A stretch of DNA of 64,000 nucleotides from Symbiodinium natans. Taxonomy: Eukaryota > Sar > Dinophyceae > Suessiales > Symbiodiniaceae. The stretch is from assembly GCA_905221605.1 (NCBI GenBank), contig CAJNDS010002079.1:731001-795000 (forward strand), given 5' to 3'. The stretch's first letter is position 1. Each line of letters opens with the position of its first letter. The notes beneath the pieces are model-generated. The model had not been told where the DNA came from and ran no database searches. It saw only the letters and a program-made list of their open reading frames with translations. Below, piece by piece: positions 60,753-64,000 of the stretch. The position numbers and the translations under genes were made by a program.

Positions 60753-62798
60753 CAGCCTTGGCGGGGGCGGCCCTGGGCGGGGGCGGGGTCACCTGGCAGG
60801 GGCTATCCTGGCGGGGCAACCTTGGTGGGTGGCAAATCTGGGTCAGCATATAGCACTTGAACAATAGCCTTATAACGGCTGTCAGGCCATCTTAACAGAA
60901 CCGCCCGGCAACCCTGAAAGGCAACGGGGCGATGGGCAACCCTGGCAGGGGCGCTTTGGCAGGGCCCTTATTCATAGAGAAGGACAACGAAGCTGGTGGG
61001 GCAACCGCCCTGTGGGGGCCTGGCGGGGCTGGAAGGGGCCCGCTGGTAGGGGCCAAAGGCCAGGCAAATGTGGGCAACTCTGGCCTTCCTTCAGAAAAAA
61101 GGACGACGAAGCATCTGAAAGAACGCGCCCGAACCCTAAGGCCTTTCAAGAGAGGGACGACGAAGCTAGCGAGGCCTGGCGGGGGCCACCCTGAAGCCTG
61201 ACGGCCTGCTTGCCTGGCCAAACCACCTCAAGGCCACCTTGGTTCTGGGGCAACCCTGGCGGGGGCAACCCTCGTGGGGGCAGCCTGGCGGGATGGTGGC
61301 CTGGAGGCAACCCTGGCGGGGGGGCAAACCTGGCGGGGAACCATGGCGGGGCCCAACAACCCTAATGGGGGCAACCCTGGCGGGACTGTGCGAGGGCTGC
61401 AACCCTGGCCCTGCCGGGGGCAACCTAGAAAAGGACAACGAAGCTGGTGGGCGGGGCTGGAAGGGGCCCGGGCTTGTAACGGCTGACGCGGCAAGGCCCT
61501 TCAGTGGGGGCAGGGTGGGGGCAACCCCTGGCGGAAACAACCCGTGGGACCAACCTCGGGGCAACCGGCAACACTGGTGCCCTGCAAATTGGGGGCAACC
61601 CTGCCAGAACATCTTGGCGGGACCCTGGCGGGGGCAACCCTGCGGGAACCCTGGCGACCCGGCCCTGCCCTGGCGGGGGCAAGCAACCCTGGTGGGGGCA
61701 ACCCTGCAACCCTCGCGGGGGCAACCCTGGCGGGGGCCTGGCGGGGGCAAGTCTGGCGGGGGCAACCCTGGCGGGGGCAACCCTGGCGGGGGCAACCCTG
61801 GCGGGGGCAAACCTGGTGGGAACAACGCTGGTGGGGGGCAACCCTGGCGGGGGCAAGCCTGGCACAACCCTGGCGGGAGCAACCCTGGTGGGGGCAACCC
61901 TGGCGGGGGCAACCCTGGCGGGAGCAACCCTAACGGGGGCAGGGGCAACCCTGGCGGGGGCAACCCTGCCTGGCGGGGGCAACCCTGGCGGGGGCAACTG
62001 CCCTGGCCGGGGCAACCCTGGCGGGGGGCAACCCTGGTGGGGGCAACCCTGGCGGGGGCGCAACAGCTTCCGACCTCCCCCACCGGGGTGGCGCGTCGGG
62101 GGTTTAGGGTTAATCCATTATTACATTGTGCCCTATGGCTAGCAGGGATGCATCAGGTGTGGCAAGCTCGATCTGCTTGGCAAAGCAAGCAGATCTCGAA
62201 GCGGTAGCGTTCAGTTGTACCGGCCGCCGCCTGGCGCGGGCGGCCTATGGTTTAGGGTTTAGGGTGTAGGGTTCAGGGTTTAGGGGCAAGCAAGCAGCCC
62301 CAAACCCGAACCCACGACATCCCAAACAGTCCTCAACCCCAAGCCCTAAGCCATGGCCCTGAACCCTAGCCAAAAGCCCTAAGCCCTAAGCCCTAAGCCC
62401 TAAACCCTAAACCCTAAACCCTAAACCCTAAACCCTAAACCCTAAACCCTAAACCCTAAACCCCATACCCTGCACCCCCCTAAATCCTGAGACCTTCCAA
62501 GGCACAAAAGCCCTGCCAACCATGATGGGACTTCGATTCACTTTTCTCAAGCTGTCGCCATACAGACACCCCCAAATCCTGAGCTCGGAGCCTAAACCTC
62601 CAAGCCCCAAACCCTAAACCCTAAATTTAAACCCCAACCCCGAAGCCCTAAAGCCCTAAAGCCCTAAACCCTTAACCCTAAACCCTAAACTAGACCCTAA
62701 ACCCTAAACCGGCCTCACCCCCAAACCCGAAACTCCAAATCCTAAAATCGAGGAACTTCGATTCCCCCGGTAGCGCTTTGGACGGCTGGGCCCGGGAG
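28269..62798 (+). CDS. GH13 (alpha-amylase clan) gene resembling the alpha-1,3-glucan synthase amylase domain; 25 exons, partial
   Basis: Envelope entry for a spliced gene; exons are listed separately. Twenty-five exons of 22-117 bp join in a single phase into 1,404 bp (468 codons). The product shows, in order, [48 protein letters not shown] (GH13 region I), DGFRVDTPM (region II, nucleophile Asp), [11 protein letters not shown] (region III, acid/base Glu), NNHDNW (region IV, third catalytic Asp), [11 protein letters not shown] and SALDGWARE. All three GH13 catalytic carboxylates are present, so the enzyme is probably active on alpha-glucans. The N-terminal motifs and the spacing between RHGGD and GxGxxxxWIS recall the amylase-like domain of fungal alpha-1,3-glucan synthases (family knowledge, not aligned). 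Start codon, stop codon and C-terminal beta domain are not identified. Introns are 0.3-9 kb and filled with telomere-like repeats; two contain antisense genes. Confidence 0.85.
29089..29116 (+). CDS. GH13 gene exon 2
   Basis: Twenty-eight bp reading ERHAPENYR plus one base. The acceptor is ttcag|G and the donor is GC. It joins in phase to the GEWRNHTYF exon. Confidence 0.65.
29438..29501 (+). CDS. GH13 gene exon 3 ([12 protein letters not shown] motif)
   Basis: Reads [15 protein letters not shown] then SLSIY, ending in CA before a GC donor. CA joins the G of the next exon to give SIYQLITDRF. The last 13 bp and the donor are duplicated at 29,597-29,637. Confidence 0.8.
29489..29637 (+). repeat. 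41-bp direct duplication of an exon tail plus its GC donor
   Basis: 29,489-29,529 (beginning TATCCATCTATCAGCCGCTT) is repeated at 29,597-29,637 with one difference. A short TTTAGGG-type array separates the copies. The duplicated part contains the last 13 coding bases (SIYQ) and the GC donor. Confidence 0.92.
30086..30192 (+). mobile_element. MITE-like element, family C (diverged)
   Basis: Shares CAATTGGTTAATAAGTGCCATGAACCT-like 3' end (CAATTGGTTAATAAGTGCCA) and inner GGTTATA units with 23,505-23,638; the 5' end is degraded. Confidence 0.65.
30285..30343 (+). CDS. GH13 gene exon 4 (TDRFADGD motif)
   Basis: Reads [19 protein letters not shown], the typical N-terminal GH13 strand carrying an Asp/Asn-rich loop. 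The acceptor is ccag|G and the donor GT. Confidence 0.85.
30830..30851 (+). CDS. GH13 gene exon 5 (22-bp microexon)
   Basis: Reads FDVRDM with partial codons at both ends. The acceptor is gcag|G and the donor GC. It joins to TYRHGGDF in the next exon, recreating a contiguous family motif. Confidence 0.75.
31355..31387 (+). CDS. GH13 gene exon 6 (RHGGDF motif)
   Basis: Reads [10 protein letters not shown] with partial codons at the ends. The acceptor is caag|G and the donor GC. The join to [13 protein letters not shown] keeps the RHGGD-to-GLGC spacing expected for glucan-synthase-like amylase domains. Confidence 0.8.
32379..32444 (+). CDS. GH13 gene exon 7 ([13 protein letters not shown])
   Basis: Reads [20 protein letters not shown] then F, with partial codons at both ends. 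This is the second beta strand of the GH13 barrel. The acceptor is caag|G. A GC donor after TTCCA makes IFQNGFNSY with the next exon. Confidence 0.88.
32660..32716 (+). CDS. GH13 gene exon 8 ([11 protein letters not shown])
   Basis: Reads [18 protein letters not shown] plus CG. The acceptor is cacag|G. The best in-phase junction uses a GA donor at 32,717, giving [12 protein letters not shown]. Confidence 0.85.
33297..33360 (+). CDS. GH13 gene exon 9 ([14 protein letters not shown])
   Basis: Reads [20 protein letters not shown] then Y. The acceptor is ctcag|G and the donor GT. It leads directly into catalytic region I. Confidence 0.85.
33559..33665 (+). mobile_element. TIR element, family K
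   Basis: TTAATTAGAGTCCCTTTTGG at the left pairs with CCAAAAGGGACCCTAATTTT at the right. A diverged relative lies at 13,469-13,598 (AATTAGGGTCCC...). Confidence 0.78.
34153..34183 (+). CDS. GH13 gene exon 10 (conserved region I, DVVMNH)
   Basis: Thirty-one bp reading [10 protein letters not shown] plus G. DVVMNH is GH13 region I, which helps hold the active-site architecture. The acceptor is cccag|G and the donor GT. Confidence 0.9.
34551..34609 (+). CDS. GH13 gene exon 11
   Basis: Reads [19 protein letters not shown] after a split Gly codon. The acceptor is caag|G, and a GA donor fits the join to EGGREYHLR. Confidence 0.82.
35209..35314 (+). mobile_element. MITE-like element, family E (GTAGCCCAGTGG ends)
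   Basis: Left end TTCGTAGCCCAGTGGTGCCC, inner AAGGGTGCCC, right end TGGTCTACCAAG. Related copies at 52,482-52,595 and 53,044-53,153. Confidence 0.72.
35584..35609 (+). CDS. GH13 gene exon 12 (26-bp microexon)
   Basis: Reads EGGREYHL plus AG. The acceptor is gcag|G and the donor GC. It joins to give [15 protein letters not shown] with exon 13. Confidence 0.7.
37540..37612 (-). mobile_element. Element fragment shared with 785-850 (inverted)
   Basis: GGTAGGTACGTAGGGAACCT and AAGCCTTAGGGAGTAGTAGG correspond, in reverse complement, to 785-850 (CCACTACTCCCTAAGGCTCC; TCCCTAGGTACCTACC). Two dispersed inverted copies. Confidence 0.75.
37758..37810 (+). CDS. GH13 gene exon 13
   Basis: Reads [17 protein letters not shown] with split codons at both ends. 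The acceptor is gtcag|G and the donor GT. Confidence 0.85.
38369..38492 (+). mobile_element. MITE-like element, family B (TIR TACAGGGTGGGGCCCCC)
   Basis: About 124 bp, starting TACAGGGTGGGGCCCCCTTA and ending with its inverse. The interior is internally repetitive (CTTATAACC units). Three copies within 8 kb. Confidence 0.92.
38816..38884 (+). CDS. GH13 gene exon 14
   Basis: Reads [20 protein letters not shown] then FE. The acceptor is ttttcag|A, one of three exons here that do not begin with G. The donor is GT. Confidence 0.85.
39021..39153 (+). mobile_element. MITE-like element, family D
   Basis: Starts GGGTAGTTACATGGTCCCTT and ends with the imperfect inverse GGGACCGTGTAGCTTCCC. Related to 53,163-53,280. 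Confidence 0.75.
40071..40267. repeat. About 200-bp poly-C-rich tract
   Basis: Nearly continuous C with short interruptions. It produces polyproline ORFs (for example 39,922-40,467) and polyglycine ORFs on the other strand, judged spurious. Confidence 0.95.
40430..40714 (-). repeat. Longest CCCTAAA array (about 285 bp)
   Basis: About 40 units with occasional CCTAAA and CTCTAAA slips, in the GH13 intron 38,885-41,405. Confidence 0.95.
41406..41443 (+). CDS. GH13 gene exon 15
   Basis: Reads (A)[12 protein letters not shown], followed by GTGAGT, the most canonical donor in this gene. Phase fits exon 14 (split Ala codon) and exon 16. The motif matches the TDF/SDF segment of the family. Confidence 0.7.
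41795..41879 (+). mobile_element. MITE-like element, family F
   Basis: Starts TTGGGATGTTCCCCTTATCC and ends TTAAGGGGGAACATCCCAA. Confidence 0.85.
42892..42922 (+). CDS. GH13 gene exon 16
   Basis: Reads [10 protein letters not shown] plus G. The acceptor is cacag|G and the donor GC. It joins to [14 protein letters not shown]. Confidence 0.82.
43389..43459 (+). CDS. GH13 gene exon 17
   Basis: Reads [20 protein letters not shown] then IAK. The acceptor is ccgag|G and the donor GC. Confidence 0.85.
43697..43820 (-). mobile_element. MITE-like element, family B (inverted)
   Basis: Reverse-complement copy of 38,369-38,492, in the intron 43,460-45,002. Confidence 0.92.
45003..45064 (+). CDS. GH13 gene exon 18 (conserved region II, catalytic nucleophile)
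   Basis: Reads [20 protein letters not shown] plus AT. DGFRVD holds the GH13 catalytic nucleophile Asp. The acceptor is ccgag|G. A GC donor after AT plus the following G reconstitutes Met in DTPMQVPL. Confidence 0.92.
45759..45823 (+). CDS. GH13 gene exon 19
   Basis: Reads [20 protein letters not shown] then L, with split codons. The acceptor is ccgag|G and the donor GT. Confidence 0.9.
45848..45970 (+). mobile_element. MITE-like element, family B
   Basis: Third copy, 24 bp downstream of the exon ending at 45,823; intact inverted ends. Confidence 0.92.
47095..47266 (-). CDS. Nested antisense gene A, C-terminal exon
   Basis: Minus-strand open frame reading [20 protein letters not shown], then [20 protein letters not shown], then [16 protein letters not shown], then a TAG stop. 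It is free of telomeric repeats and lies inside the 3.2-kb GH13 intron (45,824-49,011). An in-frame stop just upstream implies an intron start near 47,267. Family not recognised. Confidence 0.45.
47400..47527 (-). CDS. Nested antisense gene A, candidate internal exon
   Basis: Reads [20 protein letters not shown] then [20 protein letters not shown] on the minus strand. A 36-nt GT...AG gap before it removes an in-frame TGA and joins [11 protein letters not shown] in phase. The 3' boundary is approximate. Confidence 0.35.
47564..47598 (-). CDS. Nested antisense gene A, candidate internal exon
   Basis: Reads [11 protein letters not shown] with split codons. The acceptor is gtcag|G and the donor GT on the minus strand. 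It is in phase with both neighbours, but the adjoining introns are unusually small (36 nt on one side). Confidence 0.3.
47751..47899 (-). CDS. Nested antisense gene A, candidate internal exon
   Basis: Reads [20 protein letters not shown], then [20 protein letters not shown], then QATLPLTGP plus two bases. The acceptor is ttttccag|G and the donor GTGAGG. Strongly helical and charged. Upstream exons were not resolved, though a GTAAGT donor-like site lies near 47,980. Confidence 0.45.
48001..48960. repeat. Microsatellite-rich flank of nested gene A
   Basis: Contains CA/CG dinucleotide runs (48,180-48,232 and 48,540-48,592), a CT run (48,594-48,655) and a poly-C run (about 48,865-48,887). No convincing gene here; telomere-like heptamers resume at about 48,966. 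Confidence 0.6.
49012..49057 (+). CDS. GH13 gene exon 20 (conserved region III, acid/base Glu)
   Basis: Reads [14 protein letters not shown] with split codons. The Glu of GEF is the expected general acid/base. The acceptor is accag|G, and a GA donor gives the only in-phase join found to exon 21. Confidence 0.9.
49089..49186 (+). mobile_element. TIR element, family H
   Basis: TTGGTTCTTAGAAGGGAATG at the left pairs with CATTCCCTAATTAGAACCA at the right. A related left end occurs at 42,578. Confidence 0.8.
49444..49556 (+). mobile_element. TIR element, family G
   Basis: GGTAGGCGCTACCTTAAGAA at the left pairs with TTCTTAAGGTAGGCAGTACC at the right. Inner TAGGTTCTTGG/GTAGG repeats suggest nested hairpins. 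Confidence 0.82.
49745..49831 (+). mobile_element. MITE-like element, family F
   Basis: Starts TTGGGATGTCCCCCCGATAG and ends ATACGGGGGAAGATCCCAA. Confidence 0.82.
50754..50843 (+). CDS. GH13 gene exon 21
   Basis: Reads [20 protein letters not shown] then KGGIVYSYP. The acceptor is the tail of a TTTAGGG array (tttag|G), so the telomeric repeat itself supplies the 3' splice site. The donor is GC. Confidence 0.85.
51364..51463 (+). repeat. TTTAGGG array
   Basis: About 14 near-perfect units in the GH13 intron 50,844-51,880, balanced by a CCCTAAA array at 51,774-51,858 near the acceptor. Confidence 0.9.
51881..51997 (+). CDS. GH13 gene exon 22
   Basis: Reads [20 protein letters not shown], then [18 protein letters not shown]. 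The acceptor is cccag|G. The 3' end is uncertain: a GT donor at 51,998 or GA/GC donors a few codons earlier are all possible. Confidence 0.85.
52319..52420 (-). repeat. CCCTAAAA octamer variant array
   Basis: About 12 units of CCCTAAAA in the intron before the NNHDNW exon. Confidence 0.9.
52482..52595 (+). mobile_element. MITE-like element, family E
   Basis: Starts CTTGGTAGCCCAGCGGGGCC and ends CTAGGCCACCAAG. It directly abuts the NNHDNW exon's upstream splice region. Confidence 0.8.
52653..52723 (+). CDS. GH13 gene exon 23 (conserved region IV, NNHDNW)
   Basis: Reads [20 protein letters not shown] then SMT. NHDN carries the third catalytic Asp. The start could instead be 52,648. The donor is GC. 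Confidence 0.88.
53044..53153 (+). mobile_element. MITE-like element, family E
   Basis: Starts CTTGGTACCCCAGTGGTACC and ends GGTTACTGGGCTACTAAG. A family D element begins 10 bp later. Confidence 0.8.
53163..53280 (+). mobile_element. MITE-like element, family D
   Basis: Starts GGGTAGTTTTATGGTCCCCA and ends AGGGACCATGCAACTACCC; near-perfect inverted ends. Confidence 0.82.
53657..53735 (+). CDS. GH13 gene exon 24 ([10 protein letters not shown])
   Basis: Reads [20 protein letters not shown] then YAGDE plus CA. The acceptor is tctcag|G. A GA donor opens the 9-kb intron whose far end supplies the Gln/Asn completing GDEQN. Confidence 0.9.
53979..54176. other. Open patch of uncertain strand
   Basis: Repeat-free DNA open on both strands (minus: [18 protein letters not shown]; plus: [19 protein letters not shown]). 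It sits between exon 24 of the GH13 gene and the nested region. Could be a missed exon; no splice chain found. Confidence 0.25.
54577..54701 (+). repeat. Duplicated block 1, copy 1
   Basis: Begins CCCCTATCAAGGGGGCTTTC and ends ACACCCTCAAGGCCATA. About 97% identical by eye to 57,410-57,534. Confidence 0.9.
54858..54971 (-). CDS. Nested antisense gene B, terminal exon
   Basis: Minus-strand exon reading [20 protein letters not shown], then [17 protein letters not shown], then a TGA stop. The acceptor is cctgcag. It follows a 53-nt intron beginning GTAAGC (54,972-55,024). Protein family not recognised. Confidence 0.6.
   Translation of the reverse strand, partial: STNVTTIARTAATAIVCSALLGGNQTAPTTDAEIDLA
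55025..55245 (-). CDS. Nested antisense gene B, internal exon
   Basis: Minus-strand exon of 221 bp beginning after tttag. It reads [20 protein letters not shown], then [20 protein letters not shown], then [20 protein letters not shown] and on to ACEPTGPT. The donor is GTAAGC. Phase matches the exons on both sides. A clean, protein-like reading without low complexity. Confidence 0.65.
55334..55411 (-). CDS. Nested antisense gene B, upstream exon (5' end approximate)
   Basis: Minus-strand reading [20 protein letters not shown] then LKSAIQ plus G, followed by a GTACGT donor. The 88-nt GT-AG intron (55,246-55,333) joins it to GNMCKDLAF. The upstream limit is not resolved. Overlapping open patches up to 55,500 ([15 protein letters not shown]) may be another exon. 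Confidence 0.5.
55627..55690 (+). repeat. 11-bp tandem GTGAGAACCCC
   Basis: Five units with one or two substitutions. Each unit carries a GTGAG donor-like core. Confidence 0.85.
55700..56550. other. Unassigned stretch downstream of the 11-bp array
   Basis: Mixed-composition DNA with C-rich patches (55,840-55,890) and an AT run (56,490-56,520). ORFs on both strands are low in protein character. Nothing further recognised. Confidence 0.4.
56710..56941 (+). repeat. Duplicated block 2, copy 1
   Basis: Begins TGTCGGTTTTTCCAACCC and includes GTCGCAGGACTCCGGAATAA. It ends within AAGCGCGCAAGGAGGAC. Matches 57,558-57,775. Confidence 0.88.
56790..57400 (+). repeat. GGGGGCAACCCTGGC minisatellite, block 1
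   Basis: Irregular tandem GGCGGGGGCAACCCT units (15 bp and variants) interspersed with unique DNA. Because the unit is a multiple of three, stop-free frames (GQPWR, GNPGG) result. Confidence 0.9.
57410..57534 (+). repeat. Duplicated block 1, copy 2
   Basis: Second copy of 54,577-54,701. Here it runs almost directly into duplicated block 2. Confidence 0.9.
57558..57775 (+). repeat. Duplicated block 2, copy 2
   Basis: Second copy of 56,710-56,941, with small indels in the minisatellite part. Confidence 0.88.
57898..58062 (+). repeat. CTCTGT hexanucleotide then CT microsatellite
   Basis: About 21 copies of TCTCTG followed by a CT run. It lies 3' of nested gene C and gives spurious VSVSVS and RDRDRD ORFs. 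Confidence 0.97.
58063..58388. other. 3' flank of nested gene C
   Basis: About 320 bp of ordinary composition between the CT microsatellite and the gene C stop codon. Probably its 3' UTR; no polyadenylation signal is evident. Confidence 0.35.
58389..60212 (-). CDS. Nested antisense gene C: 607-aa intact protein with central Lys/Ser-rich region
   Basis: Uninterrupted 607-codon minus-strand ORF inside the 9-kb GH13 intron, and the longest non-repetitive ORF in the window. Residues 1-40 are basic and Gly/Arg-rich ([14 protein letters not shown]; Met21 at about 60,152 is an alternative start). Residues about 45-255 are predicted helical ([40 protein letters not shown]). Residues about 257-365 are Ser-rich then Lys-rich ([25 protein letters not shown]) and would serve as nuclear localisation signals. 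Residues about 375-607 are again helical and end [12 protein letters not shown], then stop. No catalytic motif or known family recognised; a nuclear or RNA/DNA-associated role is inference. With no introns in 1.8 kb beside a host gene whose exons average about 56 bp, it may be a retroposed copy. Confidence 0.8.
   Translation of the reverse strand: MARDFAHTRKVRRELSSARAMGRGRGSVRGKGKGEAGEKSQYITRVDLYKFLRKWELRSYPDNQGRPLFDPASRLTTEHLRKILDGDYSELLRRPLMGLNLSSASLDSAALFAPKLASSLPQIQAMLEKESLNEAVRYFNLNRDVERDSGASQEMCKVYFKQIQKAARDQGTVIAEAAEAAAAVYTGLVALLELAAISEDIRWWASKVPEVKKQTKHVQAWLAHPKEEDRLFKALAHGIKADEKKNMRRERTFGQLDAEAAGSSSSTPLSVNDSDSISTDSSSALSGKKKKKKNARAHKKSNEVKHKKHRKTEKKAKGRDASDPKAKRARRHTKKTSSSSDSPSRSVRQKQRKVEHGSDSTSAEAVPAAVAVLPPFRDIWPLAEIQAFETKAQELATAADSAELAVKDKIGLLKCLPVEVQTLVLERAGLRSTAEDDVLQANAERVSKHITEMVREARLAWIQAAIHEDSSKGKSKVLLLPEKDVWDRMQVGTLPEPDRAKWTTEDEVDEARAELLKAVWSKEAVLRNYERTLEFAEKYQTREPKKDAVRAFLALFKEETLQLFALPSLQKFEKRKAPTWTTYCSAAYTLAWLVFKAHCDADSSDTP
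60340..60760. repeat. AT-rich microsatellites upstream of nested gene C
   Basis: TA runs (60,343-60,358, 60,663-60,700, 60,713-60,750), a CT run (60,375-60,391) and a TTTA tetranucleotide run (60,448-60,501). With the CTCTGT array they bracket the 607-aa gene. Confidence 0.95.
60765..62070 (+). repeat. GGGGGCAACCCTGGC minisatellite, block 2
   Basis: The same 15-bp unit, denser towards 61,680-62,060. It spawns ORFs of 200-320 codons on both strands that show no protein-like composition. Confidence 0.92.
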
Positions 62799-63560
62799 GC
62801 GCCAGAACGGGAGAGTTTGGGGTTTAGGGTTTAGGGTTTAGGGTGTAGGGTTCATGGTTCATGGTTTAGGGTTTTGGGCTCGGGGGGGGGGGGGGGGGTG
62901 GAGTAATTGATTAGAAGCAACTTTTCGGGCTTAGACTTGTAGGATAAAAGAGCCTCGGGGCCTTTGATTTTGCGGATTTCAGGGCTTAGGGTTAAGGGGG
63001 GGGGGGGGTGGGGAGGGTAATGGCTCTAGGAAGTTTCGGAGATCGAGGTTGGTAGGGGCTGAGGTTTAGGTTTTTAGGGTTTAGGGTTTTTGGGTTTAGG
63101 GTCAACAAATTGAGGATGTTTTTGCGCGTTGGTTGCGCCAGAGGACCCTGGCTTGGAGCCTTACACATGTAAGGTATCAAAAGGGTACAGGGTTCAGAGT
63201 TTTAGGGTTTTGCGGTTTGAGGAATGTAGTTGTTTTTTGGGTTTAGGGTTTTGGGGTTTGGCGGTTTAGGGTTGACAACGCCTAACCCCCCCCCCCGCCC
63301 TTGAACCCCCTATGCCCTGGAACCCTGTCAGAACCCCTGTATCACCTATAAACCCTACACACCTTTCGAACCCTATAGACCCTATAAGCCCTACAACCCT
63401 CTAGAAGCCCTGAAGGCTACAAACCCTATAAGCCCTCTATATGCGTAAACCCTATAAGAACCCTAGAAAACCCTAAACCCGCTAAACCCGATCGCCCTTG
63501 ACCCTAGAAACCCTGTAGCCCTACAAGAAGCCTATAAAAACCCTGTATACACAAAAGAAC
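62100..63560. repeat. Interstitial telomere-like heptamers resume
   Basis: After the heptamer-poor 54.8-62.1 kb island, TTTAGGG/CCCTAAA arrays return (62,248-62,284, 62,398-62,462, 62,820-62,875). Poly-G runs occur at 62,882-62,898 and 62,997-63,008. Confidence 0.9.
62753..62798 (+). CDS. GH13 gene exon 25 ([15 protein letters not shown])
   Basis: Forty-six bp reading [15 protein letters not shown] after one split base. This segment typically follows GDEQ in related amylases, and the phase matches exon 24 across 9,017 bp. The acceptor is tcgag|G and the donor GC. The following exon is not resolved. Confidence 0.82.
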
Positions 63561-63592
63561 CTACCCACCCGAGAACCTAGACTTCCTGCAAG

Positions 63593-63964
63593 GAAGGGCA
63601 GGTGACGTGCGCCGACGCACGTGCTGATCCTCACGTGCATTGGGCACCCCCGCTCCTCCTACTGGCACGAGAGTGCGGGGTCTCGACAGAGCTGCTTTCG
63701 AGGCCCGAAACATGAACCTCTATGTCCCCTATGTCCATAGTCCGTGCCGCGGAACTCGCAGAGGAATGGCTGGATCGCACTCCGCCCTACACACAGAGGT
63801 GGAACGTTCACCTGGCGGGCGTCGTTGACTTTTTTTCCCTGGCCCTGCCGTGTCCACGCCGCCAAGGGCGTGGAGTGCCCAAACTTGATGTAACCCTATA
63901 CACCCTGTTAACCGTCAAACTCGTCACTTATGATTCCAGAGACCTCGAACTTCAATCACCATAA
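63593..63964 (+). CDS. Coding-like region, exon structure unresolved
   Basis: After a caag|G acceptor an open frame reads EGQVTCADARADPHVHWAPP then LLLLARECGVSTELL. A second frame from 63,722 reads IVRAAELAEEWLDRTPPYTQ then RWNVHLAGVVDFFSLALP and stops at 63,964. The frames differ, so either a small intron or a mis-set boundary lies near 63,700. It could be the next GH13-gene exon (phase 0 fits 62,798) or another gene. Confidence 0.4.
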
Positions 63965-64000
63965 ACCCAAACCGTATAAACCAAAAACCCATGTGACCCT

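Noticed and set aside
61166-62207. ORFs up to 322 codons (GQPWRG / GLPPPG types)
   Set aside because: Minisatellite-derived, open on both strands, no protein-like composition or splice context.
1-64000. Dinoflagellate spliced-leader relict marking retroposed genes
   Set aside because: A visual search for the conserved leader core upstream of the 607-aa ORF and elsewhere found no match; retroposition is therefore unproven.

Overview
The window looks like dinoflagellate nuclear DNA, or that of a close relative. Four observations point there: plant/alveolate-type telomeric heptamers (TTTAGGG/CCCTAAA) occur in nearly every non-coding stretch; coding sequence is cut into very short exons (about 20-120 bp) spread over tens of kilobases; intron donors are GC, GA or GT rather than only GT; and acceptors are nearly always AG|G. 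No bacterial gene organisation, rRNA, tRNA or CRISPR array was seen, and no spliced-leader relict was noticed by eye.

1-20.4 kb (+ strand): short exons of an ankyrin-repeat protein (about 1.1-11.0 kb), followed by helix-rich segments with coiled-coil character (about 11.7-23.2 kb). Most consecutive exons agree in reading phase. Introns hold interstitial telomeric repeats, foldback or MITE-like elements and, between 14.3 and 16.4 kb, a cluster of unrelated tandem repeats.

26-62.8 kb (+ strand): a glycoside hydrolase family 13 (alpha-amylase clan) gene. Twenty-five exons chain in frame into 468 codons (28,269-62,798). All the usual GH13 signatures are present: DVVMNH, DGFRVD, GEFYVT, NNHDN and [11 protein letters not shown]. 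Its N-terminal motifs resemble the amylase-like domain of alpha-1,3-glucan synthases. Two upstream exons (26.2 and 26.5 kb) probably belong to it. The ankyrin/helical exons lie on the same strand with the same splicing style; whether they form one giant fusion gene or two neighbours cannot be settled from sequence alone.

Nested genes: two large introns of the GH13 gene carry antisense coding DNA. The 3.2-kb intron at 45.8-49.0 kb has a minus-strand gene-like segment (47.1-47.9 kb). The 9.0-kb intron at 53.7-62.75 kb has a minus-strand spliced C-terminus (54.86-55.33 kb) and an intact 607-codon minus-strand ORF (58.39-60.21 kb). These islands lack telomeric heptamers. The better-resolved one has short ordinary GT-AG introns, unlike its host. 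They are flanked by microsatellites, a GGGGGCAACCCTGGC minisatellite, duplicated blocks and an 18-bp direct repeat bracketing about 1.9 kb.

62.8-64 kb: telomere-like repeats resume, then a further coding-like stretch near 63.6-63.96 kb.

All exon calls come from hand translation and phase matching; no alignment or RNA evidence was available.
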